The translations under genes were made by a program, and so were the position numbers. A stretch of 43,945 nt of DNA, taken from the NCBI GenBank assembly GCA_965652145.1, contig CBFGTV010000026.1, positions 1 to 43,945 on the forward strand, written 5' to 3'. The stretch is from CBFGTV01 sp965652145. Lineage in GTDB: Bacteria; Bacillota; Clostridia; Peptostreptococcales; Natronincolaceae. Shown here one piece after another: positions 32,175-40,830 of the stretch. Position 1 is the first letter of the stretch; each line of letters begins with the position of its first letter. The notes beneath the pieces were generated by a model. It saw only the letters and a list, made by a program, of their open reading frames with translations, was not told where the DNA came from and made no database searches.

Positions 32175-33927
32175 TAAAAAGAAGGGAAAAATTAATCATA
32201 AAATTATTCTCCGGCTGTGGGAATACCTCTTTCAATATAAATGGTGGCTGCTGCTTGCCCTGTTTCTGACCCTGACCAGCAATTTATTGGCGCTGTTGGG
32301 TCCTTTGCTTTCGGGCTATGCCATTGATGCCATTGAGCCTGGCAGGGGAGCTGTTATTTTTCAGCGGGTCTTTTACTACTGTGGCCTGATGATTGTCTTT
32401 TATCTGTTATCCTCGGCCTTGGCCTACGGGTTGTCAATCGTTATGATTAATTTAAGCCAGCGGGTTGCCCATAGCCTGAGGCGGGATGTTTTTGCAAAAT
32501 TGTCAGATTTACCAGTGGGCTATTTTGATCGTTTTCAAACGGGAGATTTAATCAGCCGAATCACCTATGATATTGATACGATTAATGCCTCTTTATCCAA
32601 TGATTTAATACAAATTTGCACCAGCTTGATTACAGTCTTTGGCTCCCTTTTTATGATGGTGATGATTTCTCCGGTTCTGGTACTGGTTTTTGCTGTTACC
32701 ATTCCCATTTCCATCCTCTTTACCAGGTATATGACCAGCAGGGTACGCCCCTTGTTTAGAAGGCGTTCTGCCAAGCTGGGAGAGCTCAATGGCTTTGTTG
32801 AAGAGATGATCACAGGACAGAAAACTATTAAGGCCTATCATCAGGAAAAAAACATGCTGGCCCGGTTTGATCTTAAAAATCAGGAGGCCGTCGATGCCTA
32901 CTACAACGCAGAGTATTACGGCAGTATGGTGGGCCCATCGGTGAACTTTATTAATAATCTGTCATTATCCCTGGTCAGTGTTTTTGGTGCTTTGCTGTAT
33001 CTCTTTGGTCGTCTTTCGGTGGGAAATGTATCATCCTTTGTGCTTTATTCCAGAAAATTTTCCGGCCCCATTAATGAAATGGCCAATATTATCAGCGAGC
33101 TGCAATCTGCCGCAGCTGCTGCCGAAAGGGTATTTCGTTTAATTGATGAAGCCCCCGAATTAGATGCCCGGGGAGCTTATGATTTGACTGACGTTAATGG
33201 TGAAGTCACCATGAGCCATGTCAGCTTTGGCTATGGGCCAGAAAAAAACATTATTCATGACCTTAGTCTAAGGGCTCGTCAGGGCAGTCTGGTGGCCATT
33301 GTAGGCCCCACAGGAGCAGGAAAAACCACCCTGATTAATTTGCTTATGCGATTTTATGACCCTAACGGAGGTAAGATATCCCTTGACGGAGCTTCTATTC
33401 AAGGGGTAACCAGAAAAAGTCTTCGGGCCTCCTATGCCATGGTTTTACAGGACACCTGGTTATTCCAGGGAACCATTTTTGATAACATTGCCTACGGCAG
33501 AGAGAACACTACCCTGGAGGAGGTGGTTGCAGTTGCCAAGGCTGCCAAAATTCACAACTATATTATGCAGCTTCCCCAGGGCTACAATACGGTATTACGG
33601 GAGGATGGCATGAATATTTCCCAGGGCCAAAAACAGCTTTTAACCATTGCCCGGGCCATGCTGCTGGATGCCAAAATGCTGATTTTGGATGAGGCCACCT
33701 CCAATGTCGATACCCGTACAGAGCTTCAAATTCAAGAGGCTATGCGGAATTTGATGAAAAACAAAACCTGTTTTGTCATCGCCCATCGTCTTTCTACCAT
33801 ACAAAACGCCGACACCATTTTAGTGGTAAAGGATGGCAACATTGTCGAACAGGGAGATCATCAGACCCTGTTGGCAGCTCAGGGGCTTTATGCTAAACTA
33901 TACCATGCCCAATTTGAAAGCTATTAA
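32167..33927 (+). CDS. ABC exporter half, canonical ATP site subunit
   Basis: A 586-aa half transporter that pairs with the preceding one. The membrane domain covers residues 1-330. Walker A is GPTGAGKTT (380-388), Walker B is MLILDE with Glu509, and the switch histidine is present (VIAHRLS). The signature is ISQGQ (484-488) rather than LSGGQ, as expected for the subunit whose signature faces the degenerate site. The correct start is ATG 32167, which overlaps the previous gene by 8 nt; GGGGG about 10 nt upstream serves as binding site. The frame is open further 5' only inside the neighbour. Confidence 0.92.
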   Translation: MHNKKKGKINHKIILRLWEYLFQYKWWLLLALFLTLTSNLLALLGPLLSGYAIDAIEPGRGAVIFQRVFYYCGLMIVFYLLSSALAYGLSIVMINLSQRVAHSLRRDVFAKLSDLPVGYFDRFQTGDLISRITYDIDTINASLSNDLIQICTSLITVFGSLFMMVMISPVLVLVFAVTIPISILFTRYMTSRVRPLFRRRSAKLGELNGFVEEMITGQKTIKAYHQEKNMLARFDLKNQEAVDAYYNAEYYGSMVGPSVNFINNLSLSLVSVFGALLYLFGRLSVGNVSSFVLYSRKFSGPINEMANIISELQSAAAAAERVFRLIDEAPELDARGAYDLTDVNGEVTMSHVSFGYGPEKNIIHDLSLRARQGSLVAIVGPTGAGKTTLINLLMRFYDPNGGKISLDGASIQGVTRKSLRASYAMVLQDTWLFQGTIFDNIAYGRENTTLEEVVAVAKAAKIHNYIMQLPQGYNTVLREDGMNISQGQKQLLTIARAMLLDAKMLILDEATSNVDTRTELQIQEAMRNLMKNKTCFVIAHRLSTIQNADTILVVKDGNIVEQGDHQTLLAAQGLYAKLYHAQFESY

Positions 33928-33935
33928 CCTAAATG

Positions 33936-33976
33936 AAAATCCCTCCCGGTCAATAAAACCAAGAGGGATTTCTATT
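33936..33976 (+). terminator. Terminator of the ABC exporter operon
   Basis: AAATCCCTC at 33937-33945 and GAGGGATTT at 33963-33971 form a 9-bp stem with a 17-nt loop, followed by CTATTTCC. The T tract is weak. Confidence 0.65.
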
Positions 33977-34294
33977 TCCTCTGTCAGTTGGTTATTCCAT
34001 TCCACAACAGGGAGGGAATGAGAATAAAAGAAAAAATACCGGCATTTCTCTATATAGAACCTAAAATAAAGCCCTGCCATTCTTTACCGATTTCATAATT
34101 CCCCTTTGAATGGGATAAAATGTATTATAATTTAAGAAATTGTGCTATAATCTTTATAAATGGATTACTGTAGTATTTGAAAATTTAAGCAGATGATCTT
34201 ACAATGGGATCTGGCCCACGGGCTATTTTTGACAGCATAAAAACGACTACCAATTATCTGGTATTTAATCATTACTTAAGGAGAATTATTGTCT
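33977..34294 (+). promoter_or_regulatory. Leader region of the SorC gene
   Basis: This stretch has no gene. TATAAT at 34146-34151 preceded by TG (extended -10, TGCTATAAT) is the best promoter, giving a leader of about 135 nt. A second candidate is TTGACA near 34228 with a poor -10. GGCCC and GGGC around 34211 could form a small stem. No riboswitch was recognised. Confidence 0.5.
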
Positions 34295-35245
34295 ATGAGT
34301 GCACGGGAAGAATTATTAATTAGAGCTGCTGAGCTTTATTACCAGCAGGGCCTTAGCCAGAGTGCGGTTGCAGAAATTTTAGGCACCTCTCGCCCAACGG
34401 TTTCACGAATTCTTGAAGAAGCCAGAGAGCTAGGCATTGTCAGGATTACGATCCAAAGCTCAGTTAAAAAAAATGCCGAGCTTTCAAAAAGCCTTAGAAA
34501 TACCTTTAAGCTCAAGGATGCCATTGTCATTCAAGGAGATTACAATTATGATGAGGGCCTAAAAAAATGCGGTGAGGTTGCCGCACAGTTTTTGCTTAGT
34601 ATACTGGAAAACAACATGAATATAGGAATTACCTGGGGACCGGCCATTCAATATATCATTAACGCCCTTGAAAAAAATACAGATTTTTATAACATCCATA
34701 TTATCCAAATGGCTGGAACCCTTGGTACGGGAAACCCCCATCTCGACGGCCTGGAGCTGGCCTTTCACCTGGCGGAACGCCTCAACGGAACCTATTCAAA
34801 TATTTATGCCCCCGTATTTGTAGATAATGTCGATGTGTACAATCACCTGTTAAATGAACCTCAAATTGCCAACACCTTAGAAAAGGCCCAGCGTCTGGAT
34901 ATAATTTTAACCGGTATTGGCTCCTTGTTTCAGGAATCATCAACGCTGCAAAAGGCAGGCTACCTTAATGAAGCTGAACGCCAGGTACTCTTGAAAAAGG
35001 GAGCCGTTGGTCATATGCTGGCACGCATGTTCAATCAAAATGGAGAAGAGATTCAAAATCAATCAAAATATGTGGTTTCCGCTCCCCTTTCTACCTTGAA
35101 GACAGCAAAATGGTCCATCGGATTAAGTGCTTCCGTTGAAAAGGCCGTACCGGTGTTGACGGCGATTCGGTCAAATTTTATCAATACCCTTATTGCCGAT
35201 GAAAAACTGGCAAAGGAGCTTTTACGGCTACATTCATTGGAATAA
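34295..35245 (+). CDS. SorC/DeoR-type sugar-binding transcriptional regulator
   Basis: A 316-aa SorC-family regulator. Residues 1-55 hold the helix-turn-helix (YQQGLSQSAVAEILGTSRPT, then VSRILEEARELGIVRI). Residues 60-310 resemble the NagB-like phosphosugar-binding domain (NIGITWGPAIQYII, then LDIILTGIGSLF). AAGGAG at 34278-34283 is 5 nt from a TTG at 34289 and 11 nt from ATG 34295, so the start is uncertain by two codons. It is next to a polyol PTS/transketolase locus and probably responds to its phosphorylated substrate; palindromes in the divergent region at 38.5-38.8 kb are candidate binding sites. Confidence 0.88.
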   Translation: MSAREELLIRAAELYYQQGLSQSAVAEILGTSRPTVSRILEEARELGIVRITIQSSVKKNAELSKSLRNTFKLKDAIVIQGDYNYDEGLKKCGEVAAQFLLSILENNMNIGITWGPAIQYIINALEKNTDFYNIHIIQMAGTLGTGNPHLDGLELAFHLAERLNGTYSNIYAPVFVDNVDVYNHLLNEPQIANTLEKAQRLDIILTGIGSLFQESSTLQKAGYLNEAERQVLLKKGAVGHMLARMFNQNGEEIQNQSKYVVSAPLSTLKTAKWSIGLSASVEKAVPVLTAIRSNFINTLIADEKLAKELLRLHSLE

Positions 35246-35246
35246 G

Positions 35247-35290
35247 AAATGGGTCTGACTTTCTTAAAATAGAAAGCCAGACCCATTTTT
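35247..35290. terminator. Bidirectional terminator between sorC and the dehydrogenase
   Basis: AAATGGGTCTG (35247-35257) plus CTTTCT pair with AGAAAG plus CAGACCCATTT (35278-35288), with one A-C mismatch and a 6-nt loop. T runs follow on the plus strand, and the minus-strand side is also U-rich. It touches the stop codon at 35289. Confidence 0.88.
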
Positions 35291-36323
35291 ACGAGCATTT
35301 AATAACGGCCTTAACCACCTGAGCCTTCAGGGATTTATCGAATCCTTCCCGCCAGTTGTCTAAATCTACAATTAATGAAACAATTTCATCGGGCTTTACA
35401 ATGCCTGATTCTAACAATTTCATTGTTTTTTCCCAGGAACTTGGTTTTTGTGATCTTGATCCGATATACCTAATTTCTTTTTGCAAAATAGCTTCTGTAT
35501 TGATTTCATTAAAATGCTTCGGGAATACCCCCATTTGTATTACATCCGCCTTTTTCCTTGCTATCTCCAGACCTTTATTTAAAGCTGCCACCGCTCCAGA
35601 GCACTCAAATATCTTATCTGCCCCCCTACCGTTGGTTAGCCGATTAATTACTGCAACGATATCCTCCGTCTGTTGATCAACCACCATGTCAATTCCAATA
35701 TTTTTAGCAATTTCAAAGCGATCTGCATCCTTGGTGACCCCTGCCAAAATGACATAAGCCCCCCGGGCCTTGACCACCTGGCTAAGGAGCAGCCCAATGG
35801 CTCCGGGGCCAAATACGACACAAATATCACCCTTTTCAACATTGGTTTTTTCCATTGAAGCATGGACACCGCAGGCCAATGGCTCTGAAAGGGCCGCCGA
35901 AAGAAGACTCACATTATCCGGTATTTTGTGCACACTCTCTTCTCTGCTCAGAACATATTCTGCGAAGCCTCCATCCACCTGGGTACCCAGGCCCTTGCGA
36001 TGCGAGCATAGGTTATAGTCCTTTTCCTTACAGGGTTCACAGATGCCGCAGGTAGAAAAGGTGGTTTCAGTCGTTACTCGATCCCCTACCTGAACCTTTG
36101 TTACCTCTGGCCCGACAGCCGTAACATAGCCCGATAATTCATGGCCCAACACAACCGGGGTAACGGTACTGCTGTAGGTTCCATGAAAGGCATGTAAATC
36201 TGAGCCGCAAATTCCTGCATATTCAACCTTAATCTTTACTAAATTACCGGTTGCCTCGGGTTCCGGAAGGTCAACCAATTCCATATTATCGTATCCATCT
36301 TTCTTTTTCATTAATGCTCTCAT
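35289..36323 (-). CDS. Zinc-dependent polyol/sugar-phosphate dehydrogenase (MDR family)
   Basis: A 344-aa medium-chain dehydrogenase like sorbitol, galactitol-1-phosphate or threonine dehydrogenase. Zinc ligands are in AGICGSDLHAFHG and LGHELSGYVTAVG, the structural zinc cysteines in CGICEPCKEKDYNLC, and the NAD loop in VVFGPGAIGLLLSQVV. The start is ATG 36323 with GGAGGG upstream; an open frame to 36389 has no such site. It is the last gene of the PTS operon (93 nt after IIC), so its substrate is probably the polyol phosphate brought in by the PTS, oxidised to a ketose phosphate for the transketolase. Confidence 0.88.
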   Translation of the reverse strand: MRALMKKKDGYDNMELVDLPEPEATGNLVKIKVEYAGICGSDLHAFHGTYSSTVTPVVLGHELSGYVTAVGPEVTKVQVGDRVTTETTFSTCGICEPCKEKDYNLCSHRKGLGTQVDGGFAEYVLSREESVHKIPDNVSLLSAALSEPLACGVHASMEKTNVEKGDICVVFGPGAIGLLLSQVVKARGAYVILAGVTKDADRFEIAKNIGIDMVVDQQTEDIVAVINRLTNGRGADKIFECSGAVAALNKGLEIARKKADVIQMGVFPKHFNEINTEAILQKEIRYIGSRSQKPSSWEKTMKLLESGIVKPDEIVSLIVDLDNWREGFDKSLKAQVVKAVIKCS

Positions 36324-36416
36324 TGTTATCCCTCCGTTATAAAAGAACTTGTTCTTTAAATTGAAAGATGTATGTCGTTGATTCAACATACACCTTTCTC
36401 AATTTTTCCAATCAAG

Positions 36417-37688
36417 CTATATAAATGTTTTAACCAATTCAGACAGCTTTAGCACCAGCCAATTTAGTATTGAACCGCCTGAGGTAATGCTGGACATCTG
36501 CGCAACACCCTCTGGAATACTATAGTTGGCACTGATCATCATATCTGTATAAACAGGGGCAAAGGCTGTGGCAACATAAAATGTAATGGCCAAAAGTATG
36601 GTACCTGTCACAACAGATCGAATGATATTCCCTTTATTATGGGCAACAATAAAGGCTACATAAAAGGGAATGGAAGCCAAGTCACCAAAGGGAAGCACCT
36701 TATTACCTGGTAAGATTGCAGCCAGCAGTATCATTACCGGTACAAGCAGTAATGCTGTAGATATTACAGCAGGGTGCCCAAGGGCAATGGCAGAATCTAA
36801 ACCTATATATAATTCCTTATCACCAAATTTTCTTTGTAAAAATACCTTGGCTGCATCTGAAATAGGCAATAGACCTTCCAGTAGAATCTTGACCATTTTG
36901 GGCATTAAATACATAACTGCTCCCATTGTTACACCCAGAAGCCATATTTGACCAATTTCATACCCTGCCAACAGTCCCAGTACAATTCCCAGAAGAACAC
37001 CTAAAATCATTGGTTCTCCAAATACTCCCAGTCTTTTTTGTATGGCATCTGAATCAGCATTGATTTTATTTAGCCCCGGTATTTTATCGACAACCTTATC
37101 AATGACAAAGCCAATGGGAACCCACATTAAAGAAGATGCTGTTGAAAGGGAAACCCCTTCGATTTCAAAAAATTCCTCCACATAGGGGGCTGTTTTATCA
37201 GTTAATACAAGTAATACGATTTCAAATAAAATTGTACAAATTACAGAAAATATAAGACTGCCAGTTACAACATAGCCTACGGCACCGGCAAACATAACAT
37301 GCCAGTAGTTCCAGATATCAACATTCAGGGTTTTGGTCGTATTGGTCAAAATCATAATGAAGTTTACCAGAATACAAATTCCTATCAACACTGCGGCAAT
37401 AGGAGAACCCCATGCTGCAGCAGAAGCCGACGCCCATCCCCCGTCAATAACGGTTAAATTTAAGCCAATTCTTTCGACCATCATTTGGGCTGCCTGCCCT
37501 AGATTATCCATTAATAAGCCAATGATTAGATTAATACCTATGAAGCCAATCCCCACTGTGATTCCAGATTTTAGGGATTGCTTTATTCCAAGGCCAAATA
37601 TAGTACCGATAACTAATAAGGTGATAGGCAGAATAGCTGTGGCACCTAATCCGATGATATAATTAATCACATTGACAATGATATTCAT
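36417..37688 (-). CDS. PTS galactitol-type IIC membrane component
   Basis: A 423-aa integral membrane protein of the GatC (galactitol PTS IIC) family with about ten to twelve hydrophobic helices, for example LGATAILPITLLVIGTIFGL and VLIGICILVNFIMILTNTTK. The conserved NVDIWNYWHVMFAGAVGYVV stretch fits GatC. It forms the transport channel and receives phosphate relayed by IIA and IIB. The ATG at 37688 has AAAGGGGG upstream, 25 nt after IIB. The family also transports pentitols, so the name does not fix the substrate. Confidence 0.92.
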   Translation of the reverse strand: MNIIVNVINYIIGLGATAILPITLLVIGTIFGLGIKQSLKSGITVGIGFIGINLIIGLLMDNLGQAAQMMVERIGLNLTVIDGGWASASAAAWGSPIAAVLIGICILVNFIMILTNTTKTLNVDIWNYWHVMFAGAVGYVVTGSLIFSVICTILFEIVLLVLTDKTAPYVEEFFEIEGVSLSTASSLMWVPIGFVIDKVVDKIPGLNKINADSDAIQKRLGVFGEPMILGVLLGIVLGLLAGYEIGQIWLLGVTMGAVMYLMPKMVKILLEGLLPISDAAKVFLQRKFGDKELYIGLDSAIALGHPAVISTALLLVPVMILLAAILPGNKVLPFGDLASIPFYVAFIVAHNKGNIIRSVVTGTILLAITFYVATAFAPVYTDMMISANYSIPEGVAQMSSITSGGSILNWLVLKLSELVKTFI

Positions 37689-37713
37689 ATATTAACCCCC
37701 TTTAAGAATGTAC

Positions 37714-37995
37714 TTATGACTTCAGTACTTCTAAAATCTGATTGTCAACCTTCTCAGCGCCGATGCCGGTAATATAGGCTGTGGCTTTAATGGCAGGTAT
37801 ACTGTAGGTGGTGGGCAGTATTGTAGAAGTTACGATTAAATCCGCCTCTCCTTGCTTAGAAGCCACCTCTGCAATTTTACATTGAATGAGCTTAATATTA
37901 ATTCCATTTTTCTTTGCCAATTCCTCAACACGTTTAGCCACCAGGGTTGAGGTTGCTACACCCGTTGCACATGCTATGATAATTGTTTTTGTCAT
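37714..37995 (-). CDS. PTS galactitol-type IIB phosphocarrier
   Basis: A 93-aa IIB protein. The phosphorylated cysteine is Cys9 in IIIACATGVATSTLVAKRV, the typical P-loop-like turn of GatB proteins. ATG 37995 is chosen because AAGGAG lies 8 nt upstream; a GTG at 38004 overlaps that site. It passes phosphate from IIA to the incoming sugar through IIC. It lies between IIA and IIC in a tight operon. Confidence 0.92.
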   Translation of the reverse strand: MTKTIIIACATGVATSTLVAKRVEELAKKNGINIKLIQCKIAEVASKQGEADLIVTSTILPTTYSIPAIKATAYITGIGAEKVDNQILEVLKS

Positions 37996-38018
37996 TTTCT
38001 CCACTCCTTTTAAATTAT

Positions 38019-38480
38019 TTACTCAATTTGTTGTAGTATTTCTTCTAATTCTGCTGTTGTTGAGGCATTAATGATTCTGTTGATCATGTCCTCATTCTGA
38101 AAAATAGCCACCAGCTGTGTCAATACCTGAATGCTTGATTCCGGTTTGTCCAGCCCCATCATAAATATTAGCTTGATCTCTCCTTCCTGGTTAAAATCCT
38201 CCATCATTTTAAATTTCACTGGCTTTTTTAAGGTAACAACAGAAATAAAAGGGACCTGGGTATGAATTGGATCAGTATGGGGAATGGCAATATTATAATT
38301 GGTTAATCCAATTCCAGTTGGAAAAGAGGCTTCTCTCTCTTTAATTCCTGTATAAAAGCTCTCTTTTGCATAGCCCTTCTGAACAATATTGCTGCACATA
38401 ATCTGGAATAGTTCATCCTGATCCCGACAGTCTAAATTCACTTGAATCAGATCTTTTTTAATTAATCCTTTTAAATCCAT
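38019..38480 (-). CDS. PTS IIA component (fructose/mannitol/galactitol type)
   Basis: A 153-aa type-2 IIA domain. The phosphorylated histidine is H68 in NYNIAIPHTDP, preceded by the conserved EREASFPTGIGL. A second family motif is IKLIFMMGL followed by LTQLVAIFQ. The ATG at 38480 has ACAGGAGG upstream. As first gene of the IIA-IIB-IIC-dehydrogenase operon it sets the direction: transcription runs leftward from the divergent promoter at about 38.6 kb. Confidence 0.92.
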   Translation of the reverse strand: MDLKGLIKKDLIQVNLDCRDQDELFQIMCSNIVQKGYAKESFYTGIKEREASFPTGIGLTNYNIAIPHTDPIHTQVPFISVVTLKKPVKFKMMEDFNQEGEIKLIFMMGLDKPESSIQVLTQLVAIFQNEDMINRIINASTTAELEEILQQIE

Positions 38481-38538
38481 AAATAGCCTCCTGTTTTAAA
38501 TATAGGGTTCCCTTAATCTAAAATTCCCACACCCTTTT

Positions 38539-38564
38539 CAATTGATCATTATTTTAATCAATTG
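38539..38564. promoter_or_regulatory. Palindrome downstream of the PTS promoter
   Basis: CAATTGAT (38539-38546) and ATCAATTG (38557-38564) are exact 8-bp inverted arms with a 10-nt centre. It lies about 14-39 nt downstream of the predicted PTS transcript start, as expected for a repressor operator. Confidence 0.55.
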
Positions 38565-38584
38565 TTCAAATTTTTATTAAATTA

Positions 38585-38613
38585 ATCATATAAGAAAAGG
38601 TTTGCATTGTCAA
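38585..38613 (-). promoter_or_regulatory. Promoter of the PTS operon
   Basis: On the minus strand TTGACA (38613-38608) and TATGAT (38590-38585) are 17 nt apart: consensus -35, 5/6 for -10. Confidence 0.75.
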
Positions 38614-38717
38614 TTATAAAAATTATATTTGTTATTCCATATATTTACAAAGGCTATTTTTAACCTTATAATCGTAATATTTATAGTATTTTCATTATCT
38701 TTATTTTACTTTTCATA

Positions 38718-38746
38718 TTGACAAATAATTTGTTAAATGAAATAAT
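38718..38746 (+). promoter_or_regulatory. Promoter of the transketolase operon
   Basis: TTGACA at 38718-38723 and AATAAT at 38741-38746, spaced 17 nt. Confidence 0.72.
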
Positions 38747-38760
38747 AGAGTTAATCATAA

Positions 38761-38776
38761 GTTCATTTTATTGAAC
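38761..38776. promoter_or_regulatory. Palindrome downstream of the transketolase promoter
   Basis: GTTCA and TGAAC arms flank a 6-nt centre, about 8 nt after the predicted start. A TGTTCAA motif also abuts the left palindrome, so a shared regulator is possible. Confidence 0.45.
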
Positions 38777-38841
38777 ATAATTTCAAAACCACTTTTCTTC
38801 TGTAGCTTGTCCTTTAAATTAATATAGAGAGGAGATTAACA

Positions 38842-39744
38842 ATGTCTAAAAATTATTCTAATGAAGCGATTCAAAAAGCAGCACATAATATCCGTCGGCA
38901 TTTGCTTAAGCTGACCATCGAACGTGGTGGTTGTTATTTGGGCCAGGCCTGCTCTTCAGCCGAAATTCTTTCTACCCTTTATATGAGAATTCTCAATCTT
39001 GGTCCTAGCCAAGGGCCTGTGGTTCCGGGAGCCTTTCCTGGTGTTCCCACCCCTGATAACATGAATTACCTAAAGGGGTCTTCTTATCACGGCGATCCAT
39101 CGGCGGATTTTGATCGTTTCTTTGTTTCACCTGCCCATTATGCCTCTGCGGTTTACGCTGCTTTAGTGGAATGTGGCCGATTATCAGAAGACGCAATGGA
39201 AAAATTCAATGTAGACGGCTGGTCTATGGAAATGATTGGAGCTGAACATTCACCTGGCTTTGAAACCACTGCCGGCTCCCTTGGTCAAACCATCAGTATA
39301 GCTGCTGGTACAGCCCATAGTAAAAAGCTAAAAAACGAAAGGGGCAGGGTTTTTGTCTTCAAATCTGATGGAGAGTTTCAAGAGGGTCAAACCTGGGAAG
39401 CCCTTCAAGCAGCATCCTTCTATGGCCTTGATAACCTGGTGGTTTATGTAGATGTTAACGGTCAACAGGTAGAAGGCTATACAAAGGACGTCATGAACAT
39501 TGAACCCTTAGCTTCCCGTTGCGAGGCCTTCGGAGCCAGAGTGGTCAAAGTAGACGGCCATGATATTGAGGCTTTAACTGAAGCTGCCAAGCCACAAAAT
39601 GATGGCAAGCCCCTTGTTGTATTAGCATATACCTCTGCCACCCAGGGAATCCCACTGCTTGAGGAGCGTAAGCCCTTCCTTCACTTCGTACGTTTAACGG
39701 CAGAGGAAATCCATCGATATCAAGCATTTTACGACCAAATGTAA
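38842..39744 (+). CDS. Transketolase, N-terminal (TPP-binding) subunit
   Basis: A 300-aa protein equal to the first half of transketolase, which binds thiamine diphosphate. Family segments include RRHLLKLTIERGGCYLGQAC, DRFFVSPAHYASAVYAALVE and GAEHSPGFETTAGSLGQTIS. The TPP motif begins SDGEFQEGQTWEA, so the usual GDG has Ser in place of Gly, and ends with the expected Asn (VDVNGQQ). The ATG at 38842 has GAGAGGAG upstream. It works with the next gene as a split enzyme, and its divergence from the polyol PTS operon suggests it handles the resulting ketose phosphate. Confidence 0.92.
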   Translation: MSKNYSNEAIQKAAHNIRRHLLKLTIERGGCYLGQACSSAEILSTLYMRILNLGPSQGPVVPGAFPGVPTPDNMNYLKGSSYHGDPSADFDRFFVSPAHYASAVYAALVECGRLSEDAMEKFNVDGWSMEMIGAEHSPGFETTAGSLGQTISIAAGTAHSKKLKNERGRVFVFKSDGEFQEGQTWEALQAASFYGLDNLVVYVDVNGQQVEGYTKDVMNIEPLASRCEAFGARVVKVDGHDIEALTEAAKPQNDGKPLVVLAYTSATQGIPLLEERKPFLHFVRLTAEEIHRYQAFYDQM

Positions 39745-39773
39745 TCAAAACTATAAATTAAGAGGTGATTTTA

Positions 39774-40763
39774 ATGAAGCTTGAAAAAGGTGTACACGCT
39801 AAGCATTTAATTGATTGGGCCAAGGATAAGCCTGAGGTTGTTGTTTTATCGGCAGATCTAGGCAGCTCCTGTGAAATTAAAGAATTTAAAGAGGCGTATC
39901 CAGAGCGATATTTTTCTTTGGGAATCGCCGAACAAAATATGATCAGCTGGGCCGCTGGCATGGCCCGAGAAGGCTTTAGACCCTTTCTTCATACCTTCGC
40001 TGTTTTCTTCTATCGACGGGCATTAGATCAACTGCAAATGTCTGTGGCCTACCCCAATTTACCAGTAACCTTTGTCGGGTTTCTACCTGGTATTATGACA
40101 CCGGGAGGAACCACCCATCAAGCTATTGAAGATGTTGCAGTTTTAAGGGGAATACCTAACCTAACCATATTGGATTGTGGTGATGCAACTGACGTAGAAT
40201 CTGTTTTAGATGTAGCCAGGAAGGTTAACGGACCTGTCTATATTCGTATGCTTCGTGGTGAAATTCCAAGACTTTTTAGCCGAAACGAACCCATGGAATT
40301 AAACAAGGGCAGGGTATTAAGCACTGGTACAGATATTGCACTGTTTTCCAGCAATATTTGTACAGAGGAGGCTATGCGTGCCACTAAGGCCTTAAAGGAA
40401 AAGGGCTTGTCAATCGAGCATATTCACATTTCAACCTTGAAGCCCTTTACTGATCCCCTGGTGGTGGAAGCCTTGAAAAAGGTTAAATACGGCGCTATAA
40501 CCATTGAAAACCATACTGTCATTGGGGGCCTCGGAACAGCTGTTGCCGATGTTATGGCTGAAAATGCCATTGGAAAGCCGTTGGTCAAGGTGGGCATCAA
40601 CGATACCTATACCCACGGTGCCTCTAAGGCTTATTTGATGAAAAAATACGGCTTGGATGCCACCGCCCTGGTAGCAGGTGTTGAAAAACTGATTGGAAAA
40701 TCTTTAAATATAAAGGAAGAAGACCTTGAGGCTGTTCGTCTGGAGGATTATTCTCAGGTTTAA
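39774..40763 (+). CDS. Transketolase, C-terminal subunit
   Basis: A 329-aa protein with the pyrimidine-binding and C-terminal domains of transketolase. The catalytic Glu is in SLGIAEQNMISWAAGMA, with GIMTPGGTTHQAIEDVAVLR and YIRMLRGEIPR also conserved. ATG 39774 is chosen because AGAGGTGA is just upstream; a GTG at 39765 lies inside that site. It follows its partner by 29 nt. The split layout is common in anaerobes. It may be specific for a pentulose phosphate made by the adjacent dehydrogenase. Confidence 0.93.
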   Translation: MKLEKGVHAKHLIDWAKDKPEVVVLSADLGSSCEIKEFKEAYPERYFSLGIAEQNMISWAAGMAREGFRPFLHTFAVFFYRRALDQLQMSVAYPNLPVTFVGFLPGIMTPGGTTHQAIEDVAVLRGIPNLTILDCGDATDVESVLDVARKVNGPVYIRMLRGEIPRLFSRNEPMELNKGRVLSTGTDIALFSSNICTEEAMRATKALKEKGLSIEHIHISTLKPFTDPLVVEALKKVKYGAITIENHTVIGGLGTAVADVMAENAIGKPLVKVGINDTYTHGASKAYLMKKYGLDATALVAGVEKLIGKSLNIKEEDLEAVRLEDYSQV

Positions 40764-40830
40764 AGGGATTGGATATATCAAGTCATAGATAAGAAAAGGG
40801 ATTGTTACATTCTACGGTTTGGAGGTTAAT

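Larger units (their letters stand above)
38481..38841. promoter_or_regulatory. Divergent control region of the PTS and transketolase operons
   Basis: A 361-nt very AT-rich gap with no gene. It holds two outward promoters and two palindromes, listed separately. The SorC regulator at 34.3 kb is the obvious candidate to bind here. I saw no clear CcpA (cre) site. Confidence 0.7.

Noticed and set aside
35289..38480. Galactitol operon by name (gatABC, gatD)
   Set aside because: The PTS family is GatABC-like, but tagatose-phosphate kinase and aldolase are missing and transketolase is present, so symbols were withheld.
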